Shown here piece after piece: positions 62,337-64,000 of a stretch of 64,000 bases of DNA. This DNA is from Alcaligenes faecalis. Lineage in GTDB: Bacteria; Pseudomonadota; Gammaproteobacteria; Burkholderiales; Burkholderiaceae_B. The stretch's first letter is position 1. Every line of letters begins with the position of its first letter. The stretch is from NCBI RefSeq assembly GCF_041521385.1, contig NZ_CP168006.1, positions 3,218,184-3,282,183 on the forward strand, given 5' to 3'. Position numbers and translations under genes: made by a program. The notes under the pieces were generated by a model, which searched no databases, was not told the DNA's origin, and saw only the letters and a list, made by a program, of their open reading frames with translations.

Positions 62337-64000
62337 ATGCTGGATGGATTACGTTTGGCCAATCTGAAGGTGCGGACCAGTCTGATTCTGGTACTGGTGT
62401 TTTTTTTAGTGATGCTGGTGGCCGGTGCTGCGTTGGGGATTTTGTCCCTGCGTGCCAATAATGGTGCGCTGCAAAGCATTGTGGTCAATCAGCGTGTCGG
62501 CTCGGCCATGTATCAGGCCATCGAGAGCTACAAAGAGACCCAAACCCTGATTGGACGAGCGGCTATCAGCTACGTGGTCAGCAACGATCTGCAAAATCAG
62601 GACTTGATGGCCGAATGGAGCGACGTTGCTCCCGAGACGTCGGCAATCAGCTCCGCGACCCAGGATGCCCTGGAGGCGACGCGCAAGCAGTTCGAGTTGG
62701 CACAGGAAGCATTTTTTGAATATCAAGGCATTGCCACGCAATTGGAAGGCACTAACGACTATTACCAGCGTGTGGATGCCGCTTTCATGTCCTTGATGCA
62801 AGGTGGTGTGCTGCCCTTGATTGCCTATCTGGAACAGGGCGATATTGCTGGCTTTCGTAGCTATGTGGCCACCACAACCAAGTTTTTGGAAGAAGATCTC
62901 TACAGCGCCTTGAGTACCTTGCAGCAAGCTCAGCAGCGTTCCATCGATGCGCAGTACCAGAAGGAAAATGAGCAGTACAACATGGTGGTCCGTCTGGTGG
63001 GGCTGGCCATGGTGTTCTGTCTGTTTATTTCGCTGGCCGTCTATGTGTTCCTGAATCGCATGGTGCTGCGTCCCCTGCGTCAGGCCGGTGCGCATTTCGA
63101 TCGTATTGCCAGCGGGGACTTGACCCAGCGTGTGGAAGTGAAATCCACCAATGAAATCGGTGTGCTGTATGACGCCGTGCGACGCATGCAAAACAGCTTG
63201 CAGTCCATGGTGCACACTGTGCGTCAGGGGGTGGAAGAAATTACCTTTGGCTCGCGTGAAATCTATGTGGGCAATACGGATTTAAGCAGCCGTACGGAAG
63301 AGCAGGCGGCCTCCTTGCAGCAAACAGCGGCCAGCATGGAGCAGTTGGCCAGCACGGTTCGTCAGAACTCGGATAATGCCCAGCAAGCGGATCAGGTGGC
63401 CAAGAGTGCTTCGGAAGTGGCGCTGCGGGGCGGACAGGCGGTCTCCACGGTGGTGCAGACCATGGAGGACTTGTCGGCCAGTTCAGGTCAGATTGCCCAG
63501 ATTGTGAATGTGATTGACGGTATTGCCTTCCAAACTAATATCCTGGCTTTGAATGCGGCGGTGGAAGCGGCCCGGGCAGGAGAGCAGGGCAAGGGTTTTG
63601 CGGTGGTGGCCGGCGAAGTGCGCAGTCTGGCTCAGCGCAGCGCGCAGGCGGCCAAGGAGATCAAGGGCTTGATCGAGCAGTCCTTGGCCAAAGTCAAAGA
63701 AGGAACCCGTCAGGTTGATGAGGCGGGCAAAGTGGTGATGGAGGTGGTCAGTTCGGTGCAGAGTGTGACCACTATCATGGCGGAGATTTCGTCGGCCTCG
63801 AACGAGCAGTCGGAAGGAATTGAGCAGGTTAACCGGGCAGTTGCACAAATGGATGTGGTTGTGCAGCAAAACGCGGCCCTGGTCGAGCAGGCAACCGCGG
63901 CAGCGGGCTCCTTGCAGGATCAGGCAACCCGTTTGTCCGATGCGGTGTCGGCGTTCAAAGTGAGCGCACACGACATTATTGATGATCCGTATGAGACGCC
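62337..64000 (+). CDS. methyl-accepting chemotaxis protein (Tar/Tsr type), 3' end outside window
   Basis: The first 554 residues of a chemoreceptor, open to the window end. A first membrane segment (about 14-36), a periplasmic helical-bundle sensor of the 4HB/TarH kind (about 37-213), a second segment (about 217-238), a HAMP domain (about 239-291) and the signalling domain with the hairpin tip [20 protein letters not shown] (about 396-415) are visible. Glutamine/glutamate methylation helices ([20 protein letters not shown]) are present. It is 127 bases after cheW. The ligand is unknown; whether a pentapeptide tether for CheR is present cannot be seen. Confidence 0.93.
   Translation, partial: MLDGLRLANLKVRTSLILVLVFFLVMLVAGAALGILSLRANNGALQSIVVNQRVGSAMYQAIESYKETQTLIGRAAISYVVSNDLQNQDLMAEWSDVAPETSAISSATQDALEATRKQFELAQEAFFEYQGIATQLEGTNDYYQRVDAAFMSLMQGGVLPLIAYLEQGDIAGFRSYVATTTKFLEEDLYSALSTLQQAQQRSIDAQYQKENEQYNMVVRLVGLAMVFCLFISLAVYVFLNRMVLRPLRQAGAHFDRIASGDLTQRVEVKSTNEIGVLYDAVRRMQNSLQSMVHTVRQGVEEITFGSREIYVGNTDLSSRTEEQAASLQQTAASMEQLASTVRQNSDNAQQADQVAKSASEVALRGGQAVSTVVQTMEDLSASSGQIAQIVNVIDGIAFQTNILALNAAVEAARAGEQGKGFAVVAGEVRSLAQRSAQAAKEIKGLIEQSLAKVKEGTRQVDEAGKVVMEVVSSVQSVTTIMAEISSASNEQSEGIEQVNRAVAQMDVVVQQNAALVEQATAAAGSLQDQATRLSDAVSAFKVSAHDIIDDPYET

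Overview
The window looks like a chromosomal segment of a motile, aerobic betaproteobacterium of the Alcaligenaceae, most likely Alcaligenes or a close relative. This rests on the gene content: FlhDC next to motAB-cheAW, a Bordetella-type porin, a protocatechuate 4,5-cleavage operon, a 4-cresol dehydrogenase operon, glcDEF and many LysR regulators. The species cannot be proved from the sequence alone. I saw no rRNA, transposase, integrase or CRISPR array. Three tRNA genes are present (Thr-CGT and two identical Asn-GTT).

Layout. 1-0.97 kb: no recognisable gene. 0.97-4.6 kb: a DAO-family FAD oxidoreductase, a GltS-like transporter and a LysR regulator on the plus strand. 4.7-6.3 kb: a CrtI/PYROXD2-like FAD enzyme. 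6.3-11.1 kb: glycolate oxidase glcDEF with a divergent GntR/FCD repressor and two matching palindromic operators. 11.4-19.0 kb (minus strand): galD-pcaK-ligJ-ligK-ligI-ligA-ligB-ligC, the whole protocatechuate meta (4,5) pathway, with a divergent LysR at 19.1 kb. 20.0-26.7 kb (minus strand): pobA, pchC, pchX, pchF, an aromatic aldehyde dehydrogenase and a DHA2 efflux pump. Together, 11.4-26.7 kb encodes 4-cresol to 4-hydroxybenzaldehyde, 4-hydroxybenzoate, protocatechuate, and finally pyruvate plus oxaloacetate. 26.9-29.7 kb: a divergent histidine kinase / LuxR-type response regulator pair followed by a secreted DUF336 (HbpS/GlcG-like) protein.

29.9-38.5 kb is housekeeping and transport: tRNA-Thr, a MAPEG protein, an AI-2E family permease, a Na/Pi cotransporter, a porin lying between two identical tRNA-Asn genes, an EamA exporter and a patatin-like phospholipase. 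38.6-51.1 kb has a sulfur and metal flavour: a YeiE-like LysR with the YeiH putative sulfate exporter, a SirB2 protein, a BigR-type persulfide module (MBL dioxygenase, ArsR sensor, two YeeE/YedE membrane proteins), a MerR regulator with a Zn/Cd/Pb P-type ATPase, a SulP transporter, and an exported arylsulfatase with an exported formylglycine-generating enzyme. 51.7-56.1 kb: a TM2 protein, divergent glpK and glpD, and an NlpC/P60 lipoprotein. 56.5-64.0 kb: flhDC, motAB, cheA, cheW and a methyl-accepting chemotaxis protein cut by the window end.

Most genes are standard family members. The points I consider most worth following are the kinase/regulator/DUF336 trio beside the cresol genes, the unassigned Tat protein PchX, the exported FGE with a His-rich insert, a three-unit 15-bp iteron in the porin promoter, and a GC-rich intergenic repeat family.
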